From Gammaproteobacteria bacterium (GTDB lineage: Bacteria; Pseudomonadota; Gammaproteobacteria; Eutrophobiales; Eutrophobiaceae): a stretch of DNA of 64,000 nucleotides. Under the pieces are notes generated by a model. The model did no database searches and was not told the DNA's origin. It saw nothing but the letters and a program-made list of their open reading frames with translations. The first letter of the stretch is position 1. Each line of letters opens with the position of its first letter. Of the stretch, positions 27,035 to 36,368 are shown one piece after another. The position numbers and the translations under genes are program-made. Where the stretch lies: positions 310,001-374,000 of the forward strand of contig WLWS01000004.1 in NCBI GenBank assembly GCA_012103475.1. The letters are read 5' to 3'.

Positions 27035-28237
27035 CTAACTTGTCGTCGCCATCGCCGCTTCATCTTTTCGAAACATCGCTTTGATACCTCGAATAGCCTG
27101 TCTGGTCCGATGTTCGTTTTCGATGAGGGCAAAACGCAAATAGTGATCGCCATATTCACCGAAACCTATTCCTGGAGAGGCGGCCACCTTTGCTTCCAAT
27201 AGCAGTTTTTTGGAAAACTCCAGTGACCCCATAGCTTTATATTGCTCAGGTATTTCTGCCCAGACAAACATGGTAGCTTTGGGTTTTTGTACCTGCCAGC
27301 CAATACTATCGAGACCTTCACACAAAACGTCGCGTCTGGCCTGATACAGGCTGACGATGTTCTCAACACATTGTTGGTCCCCCTCAAGTGCCTTAATTGC
27401 GGCAATTTGAATCGGCGTAAACATACCGTAATCCAGATATGACTTTATTCTCGCCAGAGCATGCACAAGCGTCTCGTTGCCCACCATAAAACCAACTCGC
27501 CAGCCGGGCATGTTGTAACTCTTTGATAACGAGAAAAACTCCACGGCAACGTCTTTCGCCCCTTTCACCTGCAAAATAGAAGGTGCTTTGTAACCGTCAA
27601 AAACAATATCGGCGTAGGCAAAATCCTGAACGATCCAGAGTTTGTGCTCCCGTCCGAATTCAACAGCCCTTTCAAAAAAATCCAGCTCGACGCACTGCGC
27701 TGTCGGGTTACTCGGGAAATTCAGTAACAGTAATTTAGGTCGGGGCCAGGTATTTTTAACTGCACTTTCCAGTTCGGCAAAAAAATCGATGCCCGGGCCA
27801 ATAGGTACATGTCTGACATCGGCACCACCAAGAATGAAACCATAGGGGTGAATCGGATAGGCCGGGTTGGGAACCAGCACGGCGTCCCTTTTATCCATAA
27901 TAGCCATGGCAAGATGAGCCAGGCCCTCTTTTGAACCGAGAGTAACAATCGCTTCAGATTCAGGATCAAGTTCTACGTCATAACGTTGTTTATACCAGTT
28001 ACAGATAGCGCGACGCAGACGAGGAATGCCTCGGGACATGGAATAACGATGCGTGTCTTTACGTTGCGAGGCTTCAACAAGTTTATCAACCACATGCCAT
28101 GGAGCTGGCTGATCGGGATTGCCCATGCCAAAATCAATAATATCTTCGCCTTTGCGGCGCTCCTGCATTTTCAATTCATTGACAATATTGAAAACGTAAG
28201 GAGGTAAACGTTTAATTGTCGGAAATTCTGTCTCCAA
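27035..28237 (-). CDS. alaC: Alanine-forming transaminase, AlaC type
   Basis: A 400-residue fold-type I PLP aminotransferase. The closest match by eye is AlaC/YfdZ, which transfers an amino group from glutamate to pyruvate. Landmarks are [13 protein letters not shown] near residue 38, [10 protein letters not shown] near 173, and the PLP-lysine motif [15 protein letters not shown] near 232. This gene commonly precedes hom and thrC in proteobacteria. The start is ATG at 28237, and the gene diverges from the nitrilase-family gene across a 150-base gap that must hold both promoters. Confidence 0.93.
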   Translation of the reverse strand: METEFPTIKRLPPYVFNIVNELKMQERRKGEDIIDFGMGNPDQPAPWHVVDKLVEASQRKDTHRYSMSRGIPRLRRAICNWYKQRYDVELDPESEAIVTLGSKEGLAHLAMAIMDKRDAVLVPNPAYPIHPYGFILGGADVRHVPIGPGIDFFAELESAVKNTWPRPKLLLLNFPSNPTAQCVELDFFERAVEFGREHKLWIVQDFAYADIVFDGYKAPSILQVKGAKDVAVEFFSLSKSYNMPGWRVGFMVGNETLVHALARIKSYLDYGMFTPIQIAAIKALEGDQQCVENIVSLYQARRDVLCEGLDSIGWQVQKPKATMFVWAEIPEQYKAMGSLEFSKKLLLEAKVAASPGIGFGEYGDHYLRFALIENEHRTRQAIRGIKAMFRKDEAAMATTS

Positions 28238-28387
28238 AACGGCGATCTTCCTGTTTGCTTACTTTAAAAAGCGGCAAAGTATACGGTATCTGACACACAG
28301 GTAACAGTAAGCAGAATACGCTGTTACTTGAGTGACTGGTCTTACGGATGACTGTCTGCCCGCTTCAGTCTGCCGTATACTTGCGCA

Positions 28388-29200
28388 ATGCTACGTATTG
28401 CGACAATCCAAATGTGCTCAACCGCCAGGGTTGAAGACAATTTGCGTCAGGCTTCTCAGTTATTAACAGAGGCCGCCGAAGAATCCGCAAATCTGGCCGT
28501 CCTGCCTGAATATTTTCCGATAATCAGTGATGTCGAAACTGACAAACTCGCCATACAGGAAGAGTTTGGCAATGGACCCTTACAAAAATTTCTCTCCGAC
28601 AAAGCGACGGAACTTGGCTTATGGATAATGGGAGGCAGTCTGCCGATTCGTACGAATAACAGCAACAAAGTGGCCAGTAGTTGCCTGCTCTATGCACCGG
28701 ATGGCAAATGTTTCGCGCGTTACGACAAAATGCATTTATTCGACGTTTGTGTGAATAAGGACGAGAAGGAAGCTTATAACGAATCCAGCACCATAGTAGC
28801 GGGGAGTGATATCGTGGTCGCGGAAACCCCGCTGGCAAAGATAGGATTTTCCATTTGCTATGATCTACGCTTTGCCGAATTATACCGGGAGATGATAAGT
28901 CGTGGGGCAACGGTCATTACGGTTCCATCCGCCTTTACATTCAGTACCGGCAGGCGACACTGGCAAATGTTACTCTCAGCTCGTGCCGTAGAGAACCTGT
29001 GTTTCGTCGTAGCTTCAAATCAGTGCGGACAAAATACCGCCAATCGCAGAACCTGGGGACATAGTATGATTATCGATCCCTGGGGTGATGTTTTATGTTC
29101 ACTTGAAGACAAGCCCGGTGTTGCCTGTGCAGATATCGATTTATCGAGGCTTAACGAACTGCGTAGTTCTTTTCCTGCTCTGGATCATCGAGTGCTTTGA
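28388..29200 (+). CDS. Carbon-nitrogen hydrolase, nitrilase superfamily (Nit2-like)
   Basis: 270 residues with the nitrilase-superfamily catalytic triad: Glu in AVLPEYFP (about residue 41), Lys in RYDKMHLFDV (about 114) and Cys in FSICYDLRFAELYR (about 157). The pattern YDKMHLFDV with CYDLRF is that of the Nit1/Nit2 branch, which acts as an omega-amidase or deaminated-glutathione amidase. The exact substrate is not settled by sequence. It lies 43 bases upstream of tldD on the plus strand, and the two are commonly paired in gammaproteobacteria. Confidence 0.92.
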   Translation: MLRIATIQMCSTARVEDNLRQASQLLTEAAEESANLAVLPEYFPIISDVETDKLAIQEEFGNGPLQKFLSDKATELGLWIMGGSLPIRTNNSNKVASSCLLYAPDGKCFARYDKMHLFDVCVNKDEKEAYNESSTIVAGSDIVVAETPLAKIGFSICYDLRFAELYREMISRGATVITVPSAFTFSTGRRHWQMLLSARAVENLCFVVASNQCGQNTANRRTWGHSMIIDPWGDVLCSLEDKPGVACADIDLSRLNELRSSFPALDHRVL

Positions 29201-29243
29201 TTAACTCTTCATCAAAAATAGATAATAAAGGAATTGTGGAATT

Positions 29244-30686
29244 ATGAGTCAGGCCTTAGAAACGGCAAAACAGCATTTATTGGATCCGGTTGGTCTTGAG
29301 AGTAAAGATATTCAAAACACTCTGGACAAATTAATGGCTCACGATGTCGATGCAGCGGATTTGTATTTTGAAGCCTCGCGTGCCGAAACCTGGGTAATGG
29401 AGGACAGTATTATCCGGGAAGGCTCACACAGTATTGATCAGGGAGTCGGTGTGCGCGCTATAAGCGGAGAGAAAACAGGTTTCGCCTATTCCGATGAAAT
29501 CGTACTGCCTGCCTTGAGTAAAGCTGCTCTGGCTGCACGCGCCATCGCCAAAAGTGGTGGTGATGGCAAACTCCCAGCCTGGCAACAGCAGAACATCTCC
29601 CCACTGTATCTTCCAGATGCGCCAATGGACTCTATTTCATCTGAGGATAAAGTCGCTCTACTAAAGAAAATAGATGAAATTTGCCGACGTAAAGACCCCA
29701 GAGTAAAACAGGTTATTGCCAGTCTCAGCGGTTCACATACAGCTATTCTCATTGCTGCCAGTGATGGTACCTATGCTGGTGATATACGTCCTCTGGTTAG
29801 AATGAATGTCAATGTCATTGTTGAAGACAAAGGCCGGATAGAAAAAGGCGGAGCTGGCGGCGGTGGTCGTCTCGGTTATGAGTATTTTCAGGATGATGCG
29901 CTAATCGAGTCTTATATTGACGATGCCATAACTCAGGCGCTTACCAATCTCGAAGCCATTGCGGCTCCGGCGGGTTCTATGAATGTTGTTCTTGGTCCCG
30001 GCTGGCCGGGCATTCTATTACATGAAGCTATTGGTCATGGGCTGGAAGGTGACTTCAATCGTAAAGGAACCTCAACTTTCTCTGATCGCATCGGCGAGAA
30101 AGTCGCCACACCAGAAGTCACGGTGGTTGATGATGGCACCATAAACGAGCGCCGAGGTTCACTTTCTATTGATGATGAAGGTGTACCCACTGAGTGCACA
30201 ACTCTTATTGAAAACGGTGTATTACGAAACTACATGCAGGACAAAATGAATGCCCGTCTGATGGGCATGCCGGTCACCGGCAACGGCCGCCGCGAGTCTT
30301 ATGCGCATCTGCCAATGCCGCGTATGACTAACACTTATATGTTGGGTGGATCCCACGAACACGAGGAAATAATCGCCTCAGTAGAAAAAGGAATTTACGC
30401 ATCCCAGTTTGGCGGTGGTCAGGTTGATATCACAAACGGAAAATTTGTGTTCAGTGCCAGTCAGGCCTGGCTTATTGAAAACGGGAAACTCACCGCACCA
30501 ATCAAGGGCGCCACGATTATCGGAAACGGGCCGGATGTGCTGACCCGAGTCTCTATGGTTGGAAATAATATGGAACTGGATTCCGGTATAGGCGTGTGTG
30601 GTAAAGATGGCCAATCCGTACCGGTTGGAGTAGGTCAACCCACTATTCGTATTGACGATTTGACGGTAGGTGGAACCAGTACCTGA
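29244..30686 (+). CDS. tldD: Metalloprotease TldD
   Basis: A cytosolic zinc metalloprotease subunit that works with TldE/PmbA, known for processing microcin B17 and the CcdA antitoxin. 480 residues is the family length. The metal-binding motif HEAIGHGLEGDF near residue 259 is intact (HExxxH). The partner gene pmbA is not in the window. AAAGGA precedes the start. Because TldD/E can act on modified peptides, a link to the RiPP operon 16 kb away is conceivable, but nothing in the sequence supports it directly. Confidence 0.96.
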   Translation: MSQALETAKQHLLDPVGLESKDIQNTLDKLMAHDVDAADLYFEASRAETWVMEDSIIREGSHSIDQGVGVRAISGEKTGFAYSDEIVLPALSKAALAARAIAKSGGDGKLPAWQQQNISPLYLPDAPMDSISSEDKVALLKKIDEICRRKDPRVKQVIASLSGSHTAILIAASDGTYAGDIRPLVRMNVNVIVEDKGRIEKGGAGGGGRLGYEYFQDDALIESYIDDAITQALTNLEAIAAPAGSMNVVLGPGWPGILLHEAIGHGLEGDFNRKGTSTFSDRIGEKVATPEVTVVDDGTINERRGSLSIDDEGVPTECTTLIENGVLRNYMQDKMNARLMGMPVTGNGRRESYAHLPMPRMTNTYMLGGSHEHEEIIASVEKGIYASQFGGGQVDITNGKFVFSASQAWLIENGKLTAPIKGATIIGNGPDVLTRVSMVGNNMELDSGIGVCGKDGQSVPVGVGQPTIRIDDLTVGGTST

Positions 30687-30707
30687 GGCGAAGCTACAAT
30701 TCTTGTC

Positions 30708-31808
30708 TTATTTAGTGGATGCGGGAACCGGTGCCAGCCCGGATTCTACATCAGCATTCTGGCCACGATGCCTGAGCATATGATCCAGCAACACTATTGC
30801 CAGCATAGCTTCAGCTATCGGTATCGCACGTATGCCGACACAGGGATCATGTCTACCAGTGGTGACAACTTCATCCGCTTCGCCCTGTAAGTTTATCGTC
30901 TGTCCGGGAATGCGAATACTTGAAGTAGGTTTTAGAGCAATACTGACCAGCACATCCTGACCACTGGATATTCCGCCAAGACTACCGCCAGCGTGATTGC
31001 TGAGAAATCCATCGGGTGTTATTTCATCACGATGCTCTGTACCCTTTTGTGTTATTGCGGCAAAACCGGCACCCATTTCGACACCTTTAACCGCATTGAT
31101 ACTCATCATCGCCTTGGCAATATCGGCATCGAGTCTGTCGAAAACCGGCTCCCCAAGACCCGTAGGAACATTCTCAGCACAAATATTTACGCGGGCTCCA
31201 ATCGAGTCACCCTCTTTGCGCAGCGCATCCATATAAGTCTCTAACTCGGAAAGTTTTTCCGGCTGGGCGCAAAAAAACGGGTTGTTATCGACTTCGGACC
31301 AGTCTTCACACTTAAGTTCGATTGGGCCAAGTTGGGCCAGATAGGCTCTGATCAACAGACCGCATTTTTCTTTAAGATATTTTTTGGCGATGCCGCCCGC
31401 TGCCACCCGCATACAGGTTTCTCGTGCAGAAGCCCGACCACCACCGCGATAATCGCGAAGACCATATTTCTGCTGGTAGCTGTAGTCGGCATGACCGGGG
31501 CGAAACACAGAGTTGATTTTCGAATAGTCTTTAGAGCGTTGATCCTCATTTTCTATCAATAAGCCGATAGGTGTCCCAGTGGTGACACCTTCAAAAACAC
31601 CAGACATGATTTTTACGCTATCCGATTCACGTCGTTGTGTGACATGGCGAGATTTGCCTGGTTTACGTCGATCCAGATCGACCTGTAGATCAGCTTCACT
31701 CAGCGCTAAACCCGGAGGGCAGCCGTCGACAATACACAGGTAGCCCTTGCCATGACTTTCGCCGGCGGTGGTGACAACAAATTGTTTTCCAAAACTATTT
31801 CCAGACAT
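30708..31808 (-). CDS. aroC: Chorismate synthase
   Basis: Catalyses the last shikimate-pathway step, 5-enolpyruvylshikimate-3-phosphate to chorismate, using reduced FMN. I start it at ATG 31808 ([10 protein letters not shown]), giving 366 residues, the usual size; the open frame continues 105 bases upstream, but that part has no similarity to the family and approaches the cytochrome gene. Signatures visible are GESHGKGY near residue 13, [20 protein letters not shown] near 125-144 and [18 protein letters not shown] near the C terminus. In many relatives it follows prmB directly; here soxC and a cytochrome gene lie between. Confidence 0.97.
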   Translation of the reverse strand: MSGNSFGKQFVVTTAGESHGKGYLCIVDGCPPGLALSEADLQVDLDRRKPGKSRHVTQRRESDSVKIMSGVFEGVTTGTPIGLLIENEDQRSKDYSKINSVFRPGHADYSYQQKYGLRDYRGGGRASARETCMRVAAGGIAKKYLKEKCGLLIRAYLAQLGPIELKCEDWSEVDNNPFFCAQPEKLSELETYMDALRKEGDSIGARVNICAENVPTGLGEPVFDRLDADIAKAMMSINAVKGVEMGAGFAAITQKGTEHRDEITPDGFLSNHAGGSLGGISSGQDVLVSIALKPTSSIRIPGQTINLQGEADEVVTTGRHDPCVGIRAIPIAEAMLAIVLLDHMLRHRGQNADVESGLAPVPASTK

Positions 31809-31878
31809 GGGCGCGTATTCTAGCGGGTAATTTAGTTTTCTGCTCGGGACTTGTTTGAAATGAGAATATCCGCCACTT

Positions 31879-32430
31879 TCATTTAGCGGTTTTTTCCTGT
31901 TCGTAGACATCAATAAAGCCGAAACGATTTGGCATACGGACTTTAGCCAGTGAATCGGCGTCCATCACTTCATTTTCGCTAATGATACCGTTTAAATAAA
32001 GCAGATAGGCTGTTACCGCATAGGTTTCTTCATCAGTCAAAGAACCCGGAGCCTGCATAGGCATAGAACGACGATTAAAATCAAACAAGGTGGTGGCATA
32101 AGGCCAATAGCTACCAATCGTTTTTTCAGGCCAGTCATCAGTCAATTCCATCTGTGCGAAAGCCAGCTGATCCGCGCTCGCGCCCTCGCCTTTCGGACCG
32201 TGACAGGACAAACACTTACTCATGTAAACACTTTCACCCTCTGCTACCGTGCCCTTCCCCTCTGGCAGGCCTTTGCCATCGGGCATAACACTGATTTCCC
32301 ATCGGGCAATCTCTTCGGCACTGGCAGCTCGCCCCAGTTTCGGGCCGAGCGCCGTCTCAACCGCAGCCGCGTTAATCCCAGTCAGCGTCAAGATCAGGAA
32401 GCTTAGATTCAGTATTTTTTTGCTCATCAT
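31879..32430 (-). CDS. Periplasmic monohaem cytochrome c, partner of the SoxC-like enzyme
   Basis: 183 residues with a Sec signal peptide (about 1-22) and a single c-type haem motif CLSCH (73-77), followed by Met residues that could be the axial ligand (RRSMPM around 116). The fold is a class I cytochrome c domain. The gene begins inside the end of the SoxC-like gene, overlapping by 56-59 bases depending on which of two adjacent ATG codons is used. The tight overlap suggests it takes electrons from that enzyme, like SorB or the cytochrome domain of SoxD, although SoxD is larger and usually dihaem. Confidence 0.88.
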   Translation of the reverse strand: MMSKKILNLSFLILTLTGINAAAVETALGPKLGRAASAEEIARWEISVMPDGKGLPEGKGTVAEGESVYMSKCLSCHGPKGEGASADQLAFAQMELTDDWPEKTIGSYWPYATTLFDFNRRSMPMQAPGSLTDEETYAVTAYLLYLNGIISENEVMDADSLAKVRMPNRFGFIDVYEQEKTAK

Positions 32431-33712
32431 AGGTATGCGTCACTTCGCCATCACTGGCAACCAGCCAGCTGACAATAGCATTGTAGTGAAAAAAACCATG
32501 CCGGCCTTTTTTTCGAATAAGTTCTTGCCGTTCAGGCTGTCGATAACCGCTCTCGTCGGTAACCCGGCTTTTTAGAACCGACTCAGTCCCTTTCCACTGC
32601 CAGGGCAAGCGAAAACGGGTAAAACTTTTTGATAAAACCGGCTCATCAAGTGCGGCATCTGCCCAGGATTTACCTCCGTCTGCACTTACTTCAACACGAC
32701 TGACTTTACCGCGACCACTCCAGGCCAGACCGGAAATCTGATAAAGACCCGGCTCGCCCATGTGCATACCCGATGAAGGCGAAGTTATTAGCGATTTAGC
32801 TTCTATCACCGTTGAAAACATATTCGCTTTGCCGGATGGGAGAAGCTCTGTGTAGCGTGCGGTTTCGTTTCTAGCCATCACCGGCCCATCAGTGGCAGTC
32901 AGGCGACGTAGCCATTTCACATTCATCACGCCTTCCCAGCCAGGTAAAATCAATCGTAAGGGATAACCGTTTTCCGGGCGCAACCTTTCGCCATTCTGAT
33001 ACAACGCCAAAATAGCATCGTCCCTGGCTTTTTCCATCGGAATACTAATATTCATTGCAAAAGCATCGGCACCTTCGGCAATCAGCCAACTCGCTTTCTT
33101 ATCTACACCCACTTCATCGAGAACGACCGACAGAGGTACGCCAGTCCATTCCGCGCAGGAGGCGAGACCATGAAAATAACCTACGCTGGCACCTATCGGA
33201 CGCTTGTTAAAGCCCGCGTTGCTATTGCCACCACATTCGAGGAAACAAATTTGTGAGCGCATCGGATAGCGGAGTAAATCGTCAATTGTAAAAAAGGAAG
33301 GCTGATCAAGCATACCGTGCAGCAGCAGCTGATGTTCTGCCGGATCAATTTGCGGGACACCATTGTGATGCCGCTCAAAATGCAAACCATTTGGTGTGAT
33401 CATTCCTTCCATGGCATGCAGGGGAGTCCAGGAAGAACCGTTACCATCAACTTGCGAATTTGCGGCCGGATAACGTACCACTTCTTCTTCATAAGACGAT
33501 GGTTTACCGTAATTAGAAAATGCATCGCCCGGTTTTTGCATCCACTCCGGCCGCGCATCACTGGCTGAATCGGCGGAGGCACTTGAGGCTGTCGAACTAA
33601 TACCGGCGACAGCGAAACTCAGGCCTGATTTCAGCAGCAGACGTCTGTCGAGCAAGCCATTTCCGGCGACATAGGCAGAATCGTTTATCTCACTGGCATC
33701 TTTATCTGACAT
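32372..33712 (-). CDS. SoxC-like sulfite/sulfane dehydrogenase, molybdopterin subunit
   Basis: 446 residues. The N terminus carries a twin-arginine signal (Arg23-Arg24 in LLDRRLLLKSG), so it is exported folded with its cofactor. The sulfite-oxidase-type molybdopterin domain (about 90-330) has the Mo-ligating Cys160 in CFLECGGNSN, the arrangement seen in SoxC. A Mo-co dimerisation domain follows (about 335-440, with KVSRVEVSADGGKSW). SoxC works with a cytochrome to oxidise sulfane sulfur or sulfite in the periplasm, and a cytochrome gene overlaps the 3' end here. No other sox genes are in the window, so the substrate remains open. Confidence 0.9.
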   Translation of the reverse strand: MSDKDASEINDSAYVAGNGLLDRRLLLKSGLSFAVAGISSTASSASADSASDARPEWMQKPGDAFSNYGKPSSYEEEVVRYPAANSQVDGNGSSWTPLHAMEGMITPNGLHFERHHNGVPQIDPAEHQLLLHGMLDQPSFFTIDDLLRYPMRSQICFLECGGNSNAGFNKRPIGASVGYFHGLASCAEWTGVPLSVVLDEVGVDKKASWLIAEGADAFAMNISIPMEKARDDAILALYQNGERLRPENGYPLRLILPGWEGVMNVKWLRRLTATDGPVMARNETARYTELLPSGKANMFSTVIEAKSLITSPSSGMHMGEPGLYQISGLAWSGRGKVSRVEVSADGGKSWADAALDEPVLSKSFTRFRLPWQWKGTESVLKSRVTDESGYRQPERQELIRKKGRHGFFHYNAIVSWLVASDGEVTHTYDEQKNTESKLPDLDADWD

Positions 33713-33744
33713 GGTAATCGTGCTGTTTCTGAAGCTTCTTAATA

Positions 33745-34635
33745 CTATAACTGATCAAGCTGGGCGGCCGTTAAAAGAAATACCCCGTGCCCACCAAACT
33801 CAAATTCAAACCAGAAAAAAGGGTAATCCGGATAGGCCTCCATTAGCGCCTCCTGACTGTTTCCGACTTCACAGACTAATATTCCGTTATCGCTCATATA
33901 CTCGCGGGAATCGGATAATATGTGTCGCACAATGTCCAGACCATCATCCCCAGCTGCTAGAGCCAGACCCGGTTCATGCCGGTATTCTTCTGGTAATGTA
34001 TCCATATCCGATTCATCAACATAAGGCGGGTTCGCAATTATAATGTCGTAGTGCTGTCCGGCCAGACTTTCATATAGATTGGAGCGAATTAATCTAATTC
34101 TGTCTGAAAGTTCATGACGCCGAACATTTTCCTCAGCGACCGCGAGAGCGTCTCGGCTAATGTCTACGGCATCGACCCGTGCCGCCGGAAACGACAGCGC
34201 GCTGGCAATCGCAATACAGCCACTGCCGGTGCCAATATCAACAATGGAAGACACGCGCTCTACCTCGCACCAGGGTGAAAAGCGATCAGCGATCAGTTCA
34301 GCTATAGGCGATCTCGGTATCAATACCGAATCGTCAACGTAAAAAGACAGACCACAAAACCAGGCTTCATTCAGCAGGTAGGCCACCGGAAGGCGCTTCT
34401 CAACCCGGCATCGAATAAGCTCAACAAGAAACTCGATCTTCTCTGCTGGCAACTCCTGATTAAGATCCACGTCGTCCAGATCAAAAGGCAAGCCTAGGCC
34501 TCTGAGAATTAAATAGGCAGCTTCGTCGTAGGCGTTATCAGTGCCATGGCCATAGTACAAATCAGCATCTTCGAATTTCTGCTCTGCCCAAAGAATGAAC
34601 TGGTAAGGAGTACGAACATCAAGGCCTGGCTTCAA
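33745..34635 (-). CDS. prmB: Ribosomal protein L3 glutamine methyltransferase
   Basis: Methylates a glutamine of ribosomal protein L3. 296 residues: an N-terminal helical domain (about 1-90) and a SAM-binding methyltransferase domain with IVDIGTGSGCIAIA (about 134-147) and the catalytic NPPY in IIANPPYVDESDM. The start appears to be TTG at 34635, with a good ribosome binding site GAGGAAG ten bases upstream and no ATG in the frame. It lies 32 bases before soxC and 20 bases after the HD-GYP gene on the same strand. Confidence 0.93.
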   Translation of the reverse strand: MKPGLDVRTPYQFILWAEQKFEDADLYYGHGTDNAYDEAAYLILRGLGLPFDLDDVDLNQELPAEKIEFLVELIRCRVEKRLPVAYLLNEAWFCGLSFYVDDSVLIPRSPIAELIADRFSPWCEVERVSSIVDIGTGSGCIAIASALSFPAARVDAVDISRDALAVAEENVRRHELSDRIRLIRSNLYESLAGQHYDIIIANPPYVDESDMDTLPEEYRHEPGLALAAGDDGLDIVRHILSDSREYMSDNGILVCEVGNSQEALMEAYPDYPFFWFEFEFGGHGVFLLTAAQLDQL

Positions 34636-34655
34636 AACAAGTTTACTTCCTCAAG

Positions 34656-36284
34656 CTAATGTAGTGGTTGGTAACCGGGTATCTTGTCCAGATCGACCTC
34701 ATCAATCTGCTTTTCACTGAGGTGTTCTTGAGCATAGCGAAGGTAAATTTTTTCGTGCAGGAAAATGTCAAACAAGTCCGCATCAATATGGCCATCTACT
34801 TTCATCTGTCCTAGAATAGATAATGACTGGGACAAGGGCATGGCCTTCTTATAAGGTCTGTCACTTGCAGTCAGCGCTTCGAATACATCGGCAATAGCAA
34901 CCATGCGTGCCTGCAGTGACATATCTTCACCGCGCAAGCGATTAGGATAACCGGTGCCATCCATTCTCTCGTGATGGCCGCCGGCGTATTCCGGCACGCG
35001 ACGCAGATGTTTGGGATATGGCAGGGACTCAAGCATTTTTATAGTCACACTGACATGATTGTTTATGATCTCTCTTTCCCTTACTGACAAGGTCCCCCGC
35101 CCAATCTGAAGATTTTGCGACTCTTCTTCAGTCAATAAGGTACGTTCTTTATCGCCATTTGAATGCCATGTTTCACTGGCAAGAGCATCAATTCGTTTGA
35201 TGTCAGTATCGCTTATCGCCTCGCCACCGATGTTGCATCTGGCAACGAATTCGCGATTCTCTTCAAGCCAAAGCAATCTTTGCTGGTAAACCGGATCGTT
35301 TTCCAGGTTGACGACTTTGCCGTCATCATTTTGCAACTGGCGGCGCAAGGCTTCAATTTCGGCATCGCGTTGAAGCACATCGAATCGCGTATTCACCATG
35401 TGAATTCGATCAAAAATTGTTTCTAGTTTGGTGCCTTTATCAACAACGTATTCAGGAGTCGTAATTTTTCCGCAGTCATGTAACCAGGCCGCGACTTCCA
35501 GCTCATATTTCTCCACATCAGTCATTTGAAAATCTTTCAGGGGACCACTATTCATTCTGCATGCGGCGTCAGCAAGTAGATTGGTCAATACCGGTACGCG
35601 GCGACAATGGCCAGCAGTATAGGGAGACTTTTCATCAATGGCGTTTGCAATCAGTTGAATCAAAGCATCAAATAACTGTTTCTGAGCATCTATCAGGCTG
35701 CGATTGGTAATCGTGACGGCTGCCTGAGAACTCAAAGACTCGACCACCTGCTGTTCGAAACTCGAAAAGGGTATTACTTCACCAGATTTTTCATCCTGAG
35801 CATTCAGGAGTTGTAGCACACCAATCAATTCGTTTTCATGATTGGTCATTGGCACCGTCAGGAAGGACATAGAACGATAACCGTTTTTTTCATCGAAACT
35901 GCGCGTGCCGGAGAAATCGAACTGCTCACTGGTGTATGCGTCTTCTATATTGACAGTTTCACCGCTGATAGCCGCCCAGGCAGCCACCATGTGATTGTTC
36001 GGCTTGCCATCTTCGCTGTAGAGCGCAATCGGATAGAACTCGATTTCTTCATCACTGGTACCGCCTTTATGCACGCCGAGCGATTTGGTGATGACAATTT
36101 CAAACTTCAGTCGCTTATCGTCAGTATGTGTATAAAGAGAACCACCGTCCGCATTGGTTATATCCATGGCCTTGAGCAGGATCATTTCCAGCAATCGACT
36201 ATGATCGTTCTCTGCCGACAACGCCACGCCAATGTCTGTCAGCTCTTTTAACAGACTGGAAAAATCAACTTTCGAGATTTCCAT
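34656..36284 (-). CDS. GAF and HD-GYP domain protein, probable c-di-GMP phosphodiesterase
   Basis: 542 residues: a GAF sensory domain (about 20-190) and an HD-GYP domain (about 210-520). The HD motif (WLHDCGKI near residue 268) and the GYP region (HHERMDGTGYPNRL near 435) are intact, followed by the family stretch RMVAIADVFEALTASDRPYK. Between HD and GYP there is an insertion of about 100 residues (about 295-395). There is no membrane helix. It probably degrades c-di-GMP in response to a small-molecule ligand of the GAF domain. It stands between htpG and prmB on the minus strand. Confidence 0.92.
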   Translation of the reverse strand: MEISKVDFSSLLKELTDIGVALSAENDHSRLLEMILLKAMDITNADGGSLYTHTDDKRLKFEIVITKSLGVHKGGTSDEEIEFYPIALYSEDGKPNNHMVAAWAAISGETVNIEDAYTSEQFDFSGTRSFDEKNGYRSMSFLTVPMTNHENELIGVLQLLNAQDEKSGEVIPFSSFEQQVVESLSSQAAVTITNRSLIDAQKQLFDALIQLIANAIDEKSPYTAGHCRRVPVLTNLLADAACRMNSGPLKDFQMTDVEKYELEVAAWLHDCGKITTPEYVVDKGTKLETIFDRIHMVNTRFDVLQRDAEIEALRRQLQNDDGKVVNLENDPVYQQRLLWLEENREFVARCNIGGEAISDTDIKRIDALASETWHSNGDKERTLLTEEESQNLQIGRGTLSVREREIINNHVSVTIKMLESLPYPKHLRRVPEYAGGHHERMDGTGYPNRLRGEDMSLQARMVAIADVFEALTASDRPYKKAMPLSQSLSILGQMKVDGHIDADLFDIFLHEKIYLRYAQEHLSEKQIDEVDLDKIPGYQPLH

Positions 36285-36368
36285 ATTCAGTTTCTATTTA
36301 TTATTTATCAGGGCCAATCCTCATTCTAGTCGATTTAGCAGGTAAATATATACCAGGGAGTCAGTGCT

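Noticed and set aside
29244..30686. TldD as a protease of the RiPP operon
   Set aside because: TldD/E can process modified peptides, but the gene is 15 kb away, paired with a nitrilase gene as in many genomes without hvf operons, and no site links it to the precursor.
31809..31913. Longer aroC start at 31913
   Set aside because: The extra 35 codons do not resemble chorismate synthase and overlap the end of the cytochrome gene. MSGNSFG at 31808 is the normal N terminus.
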